Source of the DNA: Planctomycetota bacterium
Lineage (GTDB): Bacteria > Planctomycetota > Brocadiia > SM23-32 > JAKLEA01
Assembly: GCA_022711755.1 (NCBI GenBank)
Contig: JAKLEA010000006.1
Span: forward strand, 62,001 to 126,000
Direction: 5' to 3'
DNA: 64,000 nt
The notes under the pieces were generated by a model. The model saw only the letters and a program-made list of their open reading frames with translations, was not told the DNA's origin and ran no database searches. The stretch's first letter is position 1. Every line of letters starts with the position of its first letter. Shown here piece by piece: positions 56,598-64,000 of this stretch. A program made the translations under genes and the position numbers.

Positions 56598-56629
56598 CCC
56601 CCCCCCCCACATTTTTTGAGAGGACGACT

Positions 56630-57772
56630 GTGTTCAGTTTCGGCAGGACGATGGGCGTCATGCGCAAGGAGTTCCGGGAGATGGTGCGGGACTGGATGTT
56701 CGTGCGCCTTGCGCTGGTCGCGCCGACGGTCGTCTACCTGCTTTTTGCGTACGGGCTGGTCGTTGACGTGGAGAATCTGCCCGTCGGCATTCTGGACATG
56801 GACGCCACGCCGGCCAGCAGGCAGCTTTGCGGGGAGCTTTTCTCCACGCGGTACTTCAGGCGGCGCCTTCTGGCGTCCAGCGAGCAGGAGATCATCGAGG
56901 GGATTCAATCCGGAGAGCTTCGGCTGGGCGTGATAATCCCGCCGGGTTTCCAGCGCAAGCTTGAGCAGGGCCAGTTTTCTCCGATCCAGGTCTGGATTGA
57001 CGGCATGCTGCCGTCCCGCGCGCAGGTGACCAGAAGCTACATCTCCGGCGTCCTGACCAACTACAACACTCGCGTCATCGCGCGATACATGGAGCGTTCC
57101 GGCGTCGGCGGGATGGAGGCGCTCGGAGGAATCAACGCCAAGATTCGATACTGGTACAACCCGGCGCTGCGCGGGAGCAATTATCTCGCGCCCGGGCTTT
57201 TCATGATTGTGATGATTCTTTTCCCCGCCCTGTTGGCATCCCTGTCCGTCGTGAGGGAGAAGGAGCTTGGCTCGATATTGGCCGTCTACTCGTCCCCGCT
57301 GACTAAGTTCGAATACATCATCGGCAAGACGCTGCCGCACGCGCTGAGTTCCCTGCTCAATTTCCAGTTTCTGTTTCTTTGCGCGCGGATTCTTTTCGAC
57401 GTTCCGTTCAGGGGGAACCTGCTCGTGCTGGAGGGCGTGACCTTCATCTTCATCCTCTACGCGATGAGCATCGGCTTCTTCGTCTCGGTGCTGGTGCGCA
57501 CGCAGGTCGCCGCGATGCTGACGACCACGGTCGCGACGCTTCTTCCGGGCTTCCTTTACAGCGGGCTGATCGTGCCGCTGTCCAGCATGGGGCCTGAGGC
57601 GGAGGCGATATCAACGCTCTTCGGCGCGACCTACTACGTCAGCCTCTGCCGCATCATCTTCCTGCGCGGGGGCAACGCCCAGATCATTCTTCACAATGTA
57701 ATACCCATCGTCGGCTTCACCGTAGCTCTCTACGCGCTGACATTCATGCGGTTCAAAAAGAGGGTCGCTTGA
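56630..57772 (+). CDS. ABC-2-type permease (YbhS-like)
   Basis: 380 residues from a GTG at 56630. One N-terminal helix (LALVAPTVVYLLFAYGLVV) is followed by a large periplasmic domain (residues 45-170) and five C-terminal helices, the ABC-2 exporter layout. PALLASLSVVREKELGSILAVYSSPLTKFEYIIGKTLPH is the conserved loop that contacts the ATPase. It forms a heterodimer with the next gene product. The stop overlaps the next start as TTGA. The poly-C run before the start (56598-56609) is odd but lies outside the coding region. Confidence 0.94.
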   Translation: MFSFGRTMGVMRKEFREMVRDWMFVRLALVAPTVVYLLFAYGLVVDVENLPVGILDMDATPASRQLCGELFSTRYFRRRLLASSEQEIIEGIQSGELRLGVIIPPGFQRKLEQGQFSPIQVWIDGMLPSRAQVTRSYISGVLTNYNTRVIARYMERSGVGGMEALGGINAKIRYWYNPALRGSNYLAPGLFMIVMILFPALLASLSVVREKELGSILAVYSSPLTKFEYIIGKTLPHALSSLLNFQFLFLCARILFDVPFRGNLLVLEGVTFIFILYAMSIGFFVSVLVRTQVAAMLTTTVATLLPGFLYSGLIVPLSSMGPEAEAISTLFGATYYVSLCRIIFLRGGNAQIILHNVIPIVGFTVALYALTFMRFKKRVA

Positions 57773-58908
57773 GTTTCTTCTCCGAAATGCGAAGGACGCT
57801 GGCGCTCATGCGGAAAGAGTTCAAGGAGTTCTTCCGCAATCGCGCCTTGCTGTTCATCGTCATCTACATGTTCAGCGTGGACGTGTATTCCGCCGGCACG
57901 CTCCAGATGATGGTCAACAACCATCCCCTGGCCGTGCTGGACCGCGACCACACGCCCCTGAGCCGCGATCTTCAGGAGCACTTCCAGACCCCGTTCTTCC
58001 GCCACGTGGCGCAACTGACGGACGAGCGCGAGATTGACGACATGCTGGAGTTCTGCAGAGCAGCGATGATTCTCGTCATCCCCGAGGGATTCCAGCGGGA
58101 GGTCGCCTCCGGCCGCCCCGCCGACTTGCAGATCATCGTTGACGGGACCGACTCGCACACGGCACAGATAGCCACGGGCTACGTTGAGACGATTGTTGAC
58201 GCATTCAACCGCGAACAGATGGGCAAGCGGCTTGGCGCGCCGCCGGAGGAGCTGCCGATACCGAAGCTGGACGCGCGGCTCCGCATCTGGTTCAACCCGA
58301 ACATGAACGAGTCGTGGTTCGTGTCCCTGACGGAGCTTTTCAACGTCGTGATGGTCATCTCGGTCCTGCTGCCCGCGGCGGCGATGGTGCGCGAGAAGGA
58401 GCGCGGCACGATCGAGCAGTTGATGGTCTCTCCGCTGCACACGTATCAGATCATGCTTGCGAAGGTCATCCCGATGGTGACGATAACGGTGATCGGGACG
58501 ATGGGTTCGATTTTCCTCGTGCTGCGCCCGGCCTACGACCTTCCACTGCGCGGAAACGTCTTCCTCTTTTTCCTGCTCACGGCGTTGTTTGTGGCGACGA
58601 CGTCCGGGATGGGGTTGCTGGTTTCAACGCTGGCGGAAACGCTTCCGCAGACGATCATGCTCACCCTTGTCGTCCTCGCCCCCATGATGTTTTTGTCAGG
58701 ATCATGGACACCGCTGGAGGCGATGCCGTTCTGGATGGCCAAGCTGACGGCGATTTCGCCGCTGCGGTATTACCTTGACATAGGCTTCGGCATTCTCATG
58801 AAGGGGAACGGGATTGACATGCTCTACGAGCAGGTTTTGGGGATGACGGTTTTGGGGATATTCCTGTTCGGTTACGGAACGTATCGCTTCCGCCGCATGT
58901 TCTCGTGA
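57769..58908 (+). CDS. ABC-2-type permease (YbhR-like)
   Basis: 379 residues from a TTG at 57769, which overlaps the previous stop and has AAGAGGG just before it. The layout equals that of its partner: an N-terminal helix, a periplasmic domain and five helices, with AAAMVREKERGTIEQLMVSPLHTYQIMLAKVIPM as the ATPase-contacting loop. It completes the efflux pump. The next gene is convergent 25 nt away and no clear terminator lies between them. Confidence 0.94.
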   Translation: MSFFSEMRRTLALMRKEFKEFFRNRALLFIVIYMFSVDVYSAGTLQMMVNNHPLAVLDRDHTPLSRDLQEHFQTPFFRHVAQLTDEREIDDMLEFCRAAMILVIPEGFQREVASGRPADLQIIVDGTDSHTAQIATGYVETIVDAFNREQMGKRLGAPPEELPIPKLDARLRIWFNPNMNESWFVSLTELFNVVMVISVLLPAAAMVREKERGTIEQLMVSPLHTYQIMLAKVIPMVTITVIGTMGSIFLVLRPAYDLPLRGNVFLFFLLTALFVATTSGMGLLVSTLAETLPQTIMLTLVVLAPMMFLSGSWTPLEAMPFWMAKLTAISPLRYYLDIGFGILMKGNGIDMLYEQVLGMTVLGIFLFGYGTYRFRRMFS

Positions 58909-58933
58909 CGGGCGGACGCGGCGGCAATGCCGG

Positions 58934-59743
58934 TCACTCCCGTTCCGAGGACTGTATCTCCCCCCTGATTCCAACCTTCGTCACCGTCAGCGGGATATCC
59001 CTGCCGGAATCCTCCAACGCGCCCTTCACGATGTAGACAAGCCCGAAGCAGCACGGAACTTCCATGTGGGCGACCTCGATTTCGCGGATGTCGTTCTCCC
59101 GGAATATCTCCGCCAGCTTCTCGCGGTAAAACTCGCCGTCGTCCAGTTTCGGGCAGCCGATCATCACGATCCGATCCGCGACGAAACGCTCGTGGAAGTT
59201 TGCGAAAGCGAAGGGGGCGCAGTCCGCCGCGATGAGCAGTTTCGCGCCCTCATAATACGGCGCGGCGGTCGGCGCGAGTTTCAGTTGCACAGGCCAGTTA
59301 CGCAGGCGCGATTCTGGTTCGGCGCATTTTCTGCCGCCCGCGCTCTCCGAAGCGCCGCGCAATTGAAATGCCGCAGCGCTGGGACAGGCGTGGCCCCCGC
59401 CCGCTCGTCCTGTCACCCGGCGCATATCCAGCGCCGCTGATCCGGGGCAGGTATGGCTTCCATGCGAATGGGCGGCATGGCTGAATGGTTTTCGCCCTTC
59501 GTTTTTCAAGTTGCGCTCCACAGCCTTCACGTCAAAATCCTCCGCCGGGCGCTCCTCGATGGTCAACGCGCCTCGCGGGCATTCGCCGATGCACGCGCCC
59601 AGACCGTCGCAGTAGGTCTCGCTCACCAGCCGCGCCTTGCCGTCAATGATTTTCAGCGCGCCCTCGGCGCACGCCGTCGCGCACTGACCGCAACCGTCGC
59701 ACTTCTCCTCGTCAATCCGGATGATTTTCCGCTTTGCGCTCAT
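58934..59743 (-). CDS. 4Fe-4S ferredoxin-type protein with incomplete second cluster
   Basis: 269 residues. The first cluster has Cys15, Cys18, Cys21 and Cys25 in CDGCGQCATAC. The second keeps Cys45, Cys51 and Cys55 (YCDGLGACIGECP) but has Leu48 where a cysteine is usual. This CDGLGAC form is shared by a known group of uncharacterised Fe-S proteins. The middle holds two H-x-C-P motifs (SHTCPGSAA, GHACPSAAA). The C-terminal domain (KLLIAADCAPFAFANFHERF, IGCPKLDD, VPCCFGL) contains more cysteines. Function unknown; electron transfer or cofactor binding is likely. The Rrf2 stop overlaps its start as ATGA. Confidence 0.82.
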   Translation of the reverse strand: MSAKRKIIRIDEEKCDGCGQCATACAEGALKIIDGKARLVSETYCDGLGACIGECPRGALTIEERPAEDFDVKAVERNLKNEGRKPFSHAAHSHGSHTCPGSAALDMRRVTGRAGGGHACPSAAAFQLRGASESAGGRKCAEPESRLRNWPVQLKLAPTAAPYYEGAKLLIAADCAPFAFANFHERFVADRIVMIGCPKLDDGEFYREKLAEIFRENDIREIEVAHMEVPCCFGLVYIVKGALEDSGRDIPLTVTKVGIRGEIQSSERE

Positions 59744-60213
59744 TTGTGTTTCTCCCTTGTGTTGCGCCGCCGCGCGGGGGCTTTTTGCGGAGCAGGTTTT
59801 TTCCGGCTGAAAACTCGTGTCAGATCAGAAAGCCTGGTGTTTGCGAAGTAATCGCGGAACTTGTCGTCAACCATGCCGACAAGTCCGCCCAGTATGCACG
59901 CGTCGCCGCTGCAGCCGGGGCGGCGAAGCAGGCAGCCTGCGCCCTTGAAAGGGCCTTCAATAGCCTCGTAGACCTGCATGAGAGAGACGCGCGACGGTGG
60001 GTTGACGAGCCTGAAGCCTCCGCCCGGTCCGCGCGTGGAATCCAGCAGACCGCCGTGAACCAGACGTTGAAGAATCTTGGCGAGATGCGCTTCGGAGACG
60101 CCGAGGCGGTCCGCGATCTCCGCGGACGGAACCGGCCTGTCCGGCTCCGCCGCGATCAACGCCGCGGCATGCATCCCTATCGAGGCCGCGTCTGATATTC
60201 CCAGCACTGACAT
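59740..60213 (-). CDS. Rrf2-family regulator with three cysteines
   Basis: 157 residues from the ATG at 60213, behind CAGGAGGCGG; an earlier ATG at 60255 would run through the -10 box. The winged-HTH covers about residues 5-75 (AEIADRLGVSEAHLAKILQRLVHGGLLDSTRGPGGGF). Cys94, Cys101 and Cys106 stand where IscR and NsrR bind a Fe-S cluster, so it could sense iron-sulfur status, NO or redox. Its gene is coupled to the Fe-S protein. The promoter at 60248-60281 has an overlapping dyad, so it probably represses itself. Confidence 0.92.
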   Translation of the reverse strand: MSVLGISDAASIGMHAAALIAAEPDRPVPSAEIADRLGVSEAHLAKILQRLVHGGLLDSTRGPGGGFRLVNPPSRVSLMQVYEAIEGPFKGAGCLLRRPGCSGDACILGGLVGMVDDKFRDYFANTRLSDLTRVFSRKKPAPQKAPARRRNTREKHK

Positions 60214-60247
60214 CGTCCGCCTCCTGGAAAGAGATAACTGGTAATCT

Positions 60248-60281
60248 GGTATCATTATACCTGATATATGAGTGATGTCAA
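60248..60281 (-). promoter_or_regulatory. Perfect consensus promoter with overlapping operator for rrf2 operon
   Basis: On the minus strand TTGACA (60276-60281) and TATAAT (60254-60259) match the sigma70 consensus fully, with a 16-nt spacer. The dyad GGTATCATTATACC (60248-60261) covers the -10 box, as expected for autorepression by Rrf2 family proteins. Confidence 0.85.
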
Positions 60282-60411
60282 CCCCTTTTTCGTTTTTTTA
60301 TTCATCCTGCGCGCGCAGAAAAACATTCAAGCGCGAGTGGAATGCGAAGGGGCGAAGGGCGACTTGACCTTTTATCAAGACATCCGGAAACAACACGGCG
60401 CCACATTATCT

Positions 60412-61350
60412 CTAACGCGCAATTTCCATAGCCGCGGCGACAATGCTGTCAACGTTCATGCCGTATTTTGTGAAAAGCGCCTCATAATCGCCCGATTCGC
60501 CGAAATGGTCCCTGACGCCCAGGCGGACAAGGCGAGCCGGGCTTTTCTCCGCGAGGACTTCCGCCACCGCTCCGCCCAGACCGCCGATGACGCTGTGATT
60601 CTCGACCGTGATGATCCTGCCAATCGTTTGCGCGGCGCCAACTATCGCCGCCTCGTCAATCGGCTTGATCGTCGGCATGTGAATCACGCGCGCGGAAACC
60701 CCCTCCCGCTCGAGAATCCGTCCGGCATCGAGAGCCTTCGGGGTCATAAGGTCGTTTGCAATGATCGCAACGTCATCCCCCTCGCGCAGGATGCGGCTGC
60801 GTCCGATCTCGAATTCGTAATCCGGGCCGAAGATGACGGGCACGTCGCATCGGGCCGTCCTGAGATAGACCGGGCCGGGATGCGCCGCCGCCGCAAAGAC
60901 GGCCTTGCGGGTTTCAACCGCGTCAGAGGGCGCTATGACCGTCATGTTGGGGATCGCGCGCATGAAGGCCATGTCCTCGAACGCCTGATGCGTCGCGCCG
61001 GCCTTGCCGGTCGGAATCCCCCCGTAGCTGCCGTTGATCTTGACTCCCAGTTTCGGGTAGGCGATTGAGATGCTGATCTGGTCCGCAGCCCGTCGCGCGA
61101 CGAAACACGCGAACGTGCTTGCAAACGGCGTCAGCCCCAGCGTCGCCATCCCTGCGGCCATGCCGAACATGTTCTGCTCCGCGATGCCGCACTGGAAGAA
61201 CCTTTCCGGGAAGGCCTCGCGGAACAGGATGGATTGCGTCGAGGTTCCAACGTCGGCGTCGAGAACGACTACGCCGGGATTAATTCGACCGAGTTCGACC
61301 AGCGCGTCTCCGAACGCCTTGCGGGGCGCGATCATGTCTCCAATTTTCAT
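60412..61350 (-). CDS. Transketolase, C-terminal subunit (split enzyme)
   Basis: 312 residues, the normal size of the second half of a split transketolase. The pyrimidine-binding domain has the conserved Glu in QCGIAEQNMFGMAAGMA, and the C-terminal domain shows VENHSVIGGLGGAVAEVLAE. The enzyme moves two-carbon units between sugar phosphates with thiamine diphosphate. Its ATG overlaps the stop of the N-terminal subunit gene (ATGA). Split forms often serve special pathways rather than the core pentose pathway. It ends an operon that begins beyond the right edge. Confidence 0.95.
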   Translation of the reverse strand: MKIGDMIAPRKAFGDALVELGRINPGVVVLDADVGTSTQSILFREAFPERFFQCGIAEQNMFGMAAGMATLGLTPFASTFACFVARRAADQISISIAYPKLGVKINGSYGGIPTGKAGATHQAFEDMAFMRAIPNMTVIAPSDAVETRKAVFAAAAHPGPVYLRTARCDVPVIFGPDYEFEIGRSRILREGDDVAIIANDLMTPKALDAGRILEREGVSARVIHMPTIKPIDEAAIVGAAQTIGRIITVENHSVIGGLGGAVAEVLAEKSPARLVRLGVRDHFGESGDYEALFTKYGMNVDSIVAAAMEIAR

Positions 61351-62204
61351 TTCGCGCCCTCCAGCTCCGCGATAGCCTGCGCAAGTTGCTCCGGCGTGGG
61401 GGCCTTGGCGTGCCATTCCACGCGGTTGGCGATGAAGGAGACGCCGTGCCCTTTCTCCGTGCGCGCGATGACGCAGACCGGGCCGTCCTCGACGGCTACG
61501 GCGCGCTCAAGCGCGGGGACCAGATCGGCGAGGTCGTGCCCGTCGCATTCGACGCAGCGCCAGCCGAACGCCTCCAGCTTACCCGCAAGCGGCGCAAGGG
61601 AGAGCGTCTCATCCGTGCGCCCGGTCAACTGGATGCTGTTGCAGTCCACGATCAGGACGAGCCGGCTAACCTTGTGGAAACCGGCGTACATCGCCGCCTC
61701 CCAGACCTGGCCCTCCTGCATCTCCCCGTCTCCGGCAAGAACGAATACGCGGACGTTCAGTCCCTTGAGCCGCCCCGCCAGCGCCATGCCGATTCCAACG
61801 GAGAGGCCCTGGCCGAGCGAGCCGGTGGACATGTCAATGCCCGGTGTCTTGAGCATGTCCGGATGGCCCTGGAGCATTCCGCCGGCGACGTCGAATTCTG
61901 AGAGCCTTTCCTTCGGGAAGTATCCCCGCGCCGCCAGCGCCGCGTAAAGCCCCGGGGAACTGTGCCCCTTCGAGAGGATGAACCTGTCGCGCTCCGGCCA
62001 GTCCGGGCGCGCGGGATCAACGCGCATGACGCGGAAGTAGAGCGCGGTCACGATCTCGACGAGCGACATCGCGCCGCCGGTGTGCCCCGCGCCGGCGTTG
62101 GCGATTGAGCGCAACAGGTCAATGCGCGCCTGCCTGCAAAGCCCGCGCAGACGATCCAGTTCCTTCGCGTCCAATGCCGGGCATGTTTGCGCCTCCGCGC
62201 TCAT
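61347..62204 (-). CDS. Transketolase, N-terminal subunit (split enzyme)
   Basis: 285 residues from the ATG at 62204. The thiamine diphosphate motif GDGEMQEGQVWEAAMYAG and the downstream DCNS are present, as are AGHTGGAMS and SKGHSSPGLYAAL with their histidines. It forms the active enzyme with the gene 3' to it. The start overlaps the stop of the ThDP enzyme gene upstream (ATGA). The three coupled genes suggest that the transketolase acts on a product or substrate of that enzyme. Which sugar is involved is not visible. Confidence 0.95.
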   Translation of the reverse strand: MSAEAQTCPALDAKELDRLRGLCRQARIDLLRSIANAGAGHTGGAMSLVEIVTALYFRVMRVDPARPDWPERDRFILSKGHSSPGLYAALAARGYFPKERLSEFDVAGGMLQGHPDMLKTPGIDMSTGSLGQGLSVGIGMALAGRLKGLNVRVFVLAGDGEMQEGQVWEAAMYAGFHKVSRLVLIVDCNSIQLTGRTDETLSLAPLAGKLEAFGWRCVECDGHDLADLVPALERAVAVEDGPVCVIARTEKGHGVSFIANRVEWHAKAPTPEQLAQAIAELEGAK

Positions 62205-64000
62205 GCAAGCTTCTCCTGCGACCGTTCCTTTTCGTATTTCCTGCGGAGTTTGGGCATGTATGTCGGTATCGGCACGTCCCACCAGCCGTGCGCTGGGGAG
62301 CCGGTGCGCGGGAATTTCTGGCAGCACATCGCCTCCACCAGCGCGGGCTTACCGGACGCGAAGGCGCGCTCAAGAGCGGGCGCAACCTCGCCGGCGGACT
62401 CGATGCGCTCGCCGTGCATCCCGAAGCCTCGGGCGATCTCCGCGAAGTTCGGCGTGTACGCCTTGCCCTTGCGGTCGTTGAAACGGGTCGCGTAGACATG
62501 TTTCTCGCCGTAGGCCGCGTTCTGGAGGTCGCTGATGCTCACCCATCCGGCGTTGTTCGCCAGCACGACGACGACCGGGATGTTGTTCTGGACGGCCGTC
62601 GCCATCTCGCCCATCGTCATGCTGAAATCGCCGTCGCCCATGACGGCGACGACCTGCCTGTCCGGGCAGGCCAGCTTCGCGCCAAGCGCCGCCGGGAAGG
62701 CCCAACCCATCGTGGAGAAACCGGCCGTCGTGACGTTGGTGCGCGGGAGGCTGAAGGGGAACTCCTGCAGAAGCTGCGCCTGGGTGTTACCGCTGCTGCT
62801 GGCGACGATGGCGTCCTGCGGCAGGAATGCGCGGAGGTCCTTCAGCAAGGACGTTATCATCATCGGCTTGACCGAACGGTCTTCCCACTTTGCGATGAAG
62901 GCGTCCCATTTCCGGCGCAGTTCGGCGATGCGGGCCGCGTGCTTGCCGCGCTTGAAGTTCTTCGCCTTGTATTCCGCCTTCAGGCAGTCGAGCAGTTTCC
63001 CCAGCCCGGCCTTCGCGTCAGCGACTATCCCGACCTCTGCGGGATAGTTCTTGCCGATCTCCTCCTGCTCGATGTCCATATGGATCAGCTTCGCCGACGG
63101 TATCGAATAGGCCGCGCCGTCGCGGTATGAGCACGCGCTCTCGTCCGCGAAGCGGCACCCGACGGCGAGTATCACGTCCGCCTCCCGCGTCAGCGTCAGG
63201 CCGCAAAGCGTTCCCTTGCTGCCGGAGAGCAGACCGGAGAGCGGATGGTTTTCCGGGAAGCAGCCCTTGCCCTGGAGGGTTGTGACGACAGCCGCGCCGC
63301 AGAACTCCGCCACCGCGCGCAACTCGTCCCACGCCTCGGCGGAGTTGATTCCGCCGCCGGCGACGATAACGGGGCGTTTGGCGGACATGAGCAGTTGCGC
63401 CGCCCGCGCGATTCCGTCCGGATCGCCCGCCGCCGGGGCGACGGGTTGCCCGCCGGAGCGGAGGAGGCGCGGATCAACGTCCGCGCAGTCAGCCTGCACG
63501 TCCATCGGCAGGAGGATCGAGGCCGGGCCGCGTCGCCCGCTCATCATCTCGATGAATGCGCGCTGCATAATCGAGGGCAGTTGCTTCGGGGCGCCGGCGA
63601 TCCAGCAACGCTTGGTCACCGGCTCGACGACGCTCATGAAGTCTGAATCCCGCCGCCGCTCGATCTCCTGCAGGACGCCCTTGCCGCGCATGTAGGTGTG
63701 CGTGTCGCCGTTGAAGGCTAGGACCGGCGTCGAGTCAACGTAGGCCGTCGCCAGGCCGATGACGGTGTTGCACGCGCCGGGGCCGATGCTTGTGAAGACG
63801 GCAAGCGGCCTGCCGCAGGCCCGGTAGAAGCCGTCCGCCATGTAGACGGCGGCGTTCTCCGAGCGCGGCTGAATCACGCCGATCTTTTTCTGAAGACGAA
63901 AGGCGTCAACCAGCGCCAGGCATCCGTGGCCGGGGATGCCGATTGCGTAAGGGACCTTCTCCCGAACCAGAAACTCCGCGACAATCTGCCCGCCCGTAAG
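62201..64000 (-). CDS. Acetolactate-synthase-like ThDP enzyme, N-terminus cut by window edge
   Basis: About 600 residues are visible and the frame is open to the right edge, so only a few N-terminal residues are missing. The pyrimidine domain has IGIPGHGCLALVDAF and the catalytic Glu in QPRSENAAVYMADGFYRA. The cofactor domain has MGDGDFSMTMGEMATAVQNN (GDG...NN). The middle domain SAKRPVIVAGGGINSAEAWDELRAVAE is the family FAD/ADP-type fold. Acetolactate synthase is one possibility, but the context with split transketolase and no ilvN or ilvC suggests another 2-keto acid carboligase or decarboxylase. The C-terminus is basic (KYEKERSQEKLA). Confidence 0.88.
   Translation of the reverse strand, partial: LTGGQIVAEFLVREKVPYAIGIPGHGCLALVDAFRLQKKIGVIQPRSENAAVYMADGFYRACGRPLAVFTSIGPGACNTVIGLATAYVDSTPVLAFNGDTHTYMRGKGVLQEIERRRDSDFMSVVEPVTKRCWIAGAPKQLPSIMQRAFIEMMSGRRGPASILLPMDVQADCADVDPRLLRSGGQPVAPAAGDPDGIARAAQLLMSAKRPVIVAGGGINSAEAWDELRAVAEFCGAAVVTTLQGKGCFPENHPLSGLLSGSKGTLCGLTLTREADVILAVGCRFADESACSYRDGAAYSIPSAKLIHMDIEQEEIGKNYPAEVGIVADAKAGLGKLLDCLKAEYKAKNFKRGKHAARIAELRRKWDAFIAKWEDRSVKPMMITSLLKDLRAFLPQDAIVASSSGNTQAQLLQEFPFSLPRTNVTTAGFSTMGWAFPAALGAKLACPDRQVVAVMGDGDFSMTMGEMATAVQNNIPVVVVLANNAGWVSISDLQNAAYGEKHVYATRFNDRKGKAYTPNFAEIARGFGMHGERIESAGEVAPALERAFASGKPALVEAMCCQKFPRTGSPAHGWWDVPIPTYMPKLRRKYEKERSQEKLA

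Overview
The window is GC-rich, densely coding bacterial DNA. Several features point to a Gram-negative member of the PVC group or a neighbouring lineage (Lentisphaerota, Verrucomicrobiota, Planctomycetota or similar): a large orphan prepilin-like protein with the N-terminus [18 protein letters not shown] and a C-terminal DG motif, several secreted glycoside hydrolases with LamG domains, a Ser/Thr kinase with an FHA domain, HEAT-repeat proteins, two lipoproteins and an outer-membrane barrel. The placement is an inference. I found no rRNA, tRNA or CRISPR array.

Layout. 1-2939 (minus): acyl-CoA dehydrogenase, etfB and etfA (cut by the left edge), a beta-oxidation electron-transfer operon. 3230-8109 (plus): a membrane protein with a spermidine-synthase-like domain, a membrane-anchored SGNH hydrolase and a DegT-type sugar aminotransferase. 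8213-10019: an XRE-ImmA protease and DUF4411 PIN-like pair followed by a 50-codon remnant of a type I restriction gene (hsdR), which looks like a decayed defence locus. 10105-14768: SDR, TM2 protein, HEAT protein, a multi-hairpin element, M55 peptidase and HD-domain protein. 14768-24740: a carbohydrate island with a GH5-like enzyme, a LamG/toroid glycosidase and two GH32-like proteins that both lack the usual catalytic Glu.

25280-28226: a hairpin-rich repeat, an ISKra4-type insertion sequence that needs a -1 frameshift at A AAA AAG, and a flippase whose 3' end lies in the IS end. 28364-38648: HEAT protein, GNAT, a GT-C-like membrane protein, then a compact minus-strand operon (kinase-pseudokinase-FHA, MFS, PlsC, nitrilase, GT4) that suggests envelope or polysaccharide work. 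38845-44623: two zinc alcohol dehydrogenases, a VapBC pair, a YtfJ-like lipoprotein, a phytoene-desaturase-like enzyme and a RAYT transposase.

44731-52598: a 1160-residue lipoprotein with a toroid domain, divergent from an outer-membrane protein; an orphan prepilin-like gene with its own promoter and terminator; a class III aminotransferase. 52823-58908: a TetR-HlyD-ABC-permease-permease efflux operon with the same order as E. coli cecR-ybhGFSR and a clear TetR operator. 58934-60213: an Rrf2 regulator and an Fe-S protein under a perfect consensus promoter with an overlapping dyad. 60412-64000: split transketolase and an acetolactate-synthase-like ThDP enzyme, translationally coupled and running off the right edge.

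Dispersed palindromic repeats (29432-29525, 52636-52731, 11583-11602, 25280-25406, 13287-13349) are a recurring intergenic theme.
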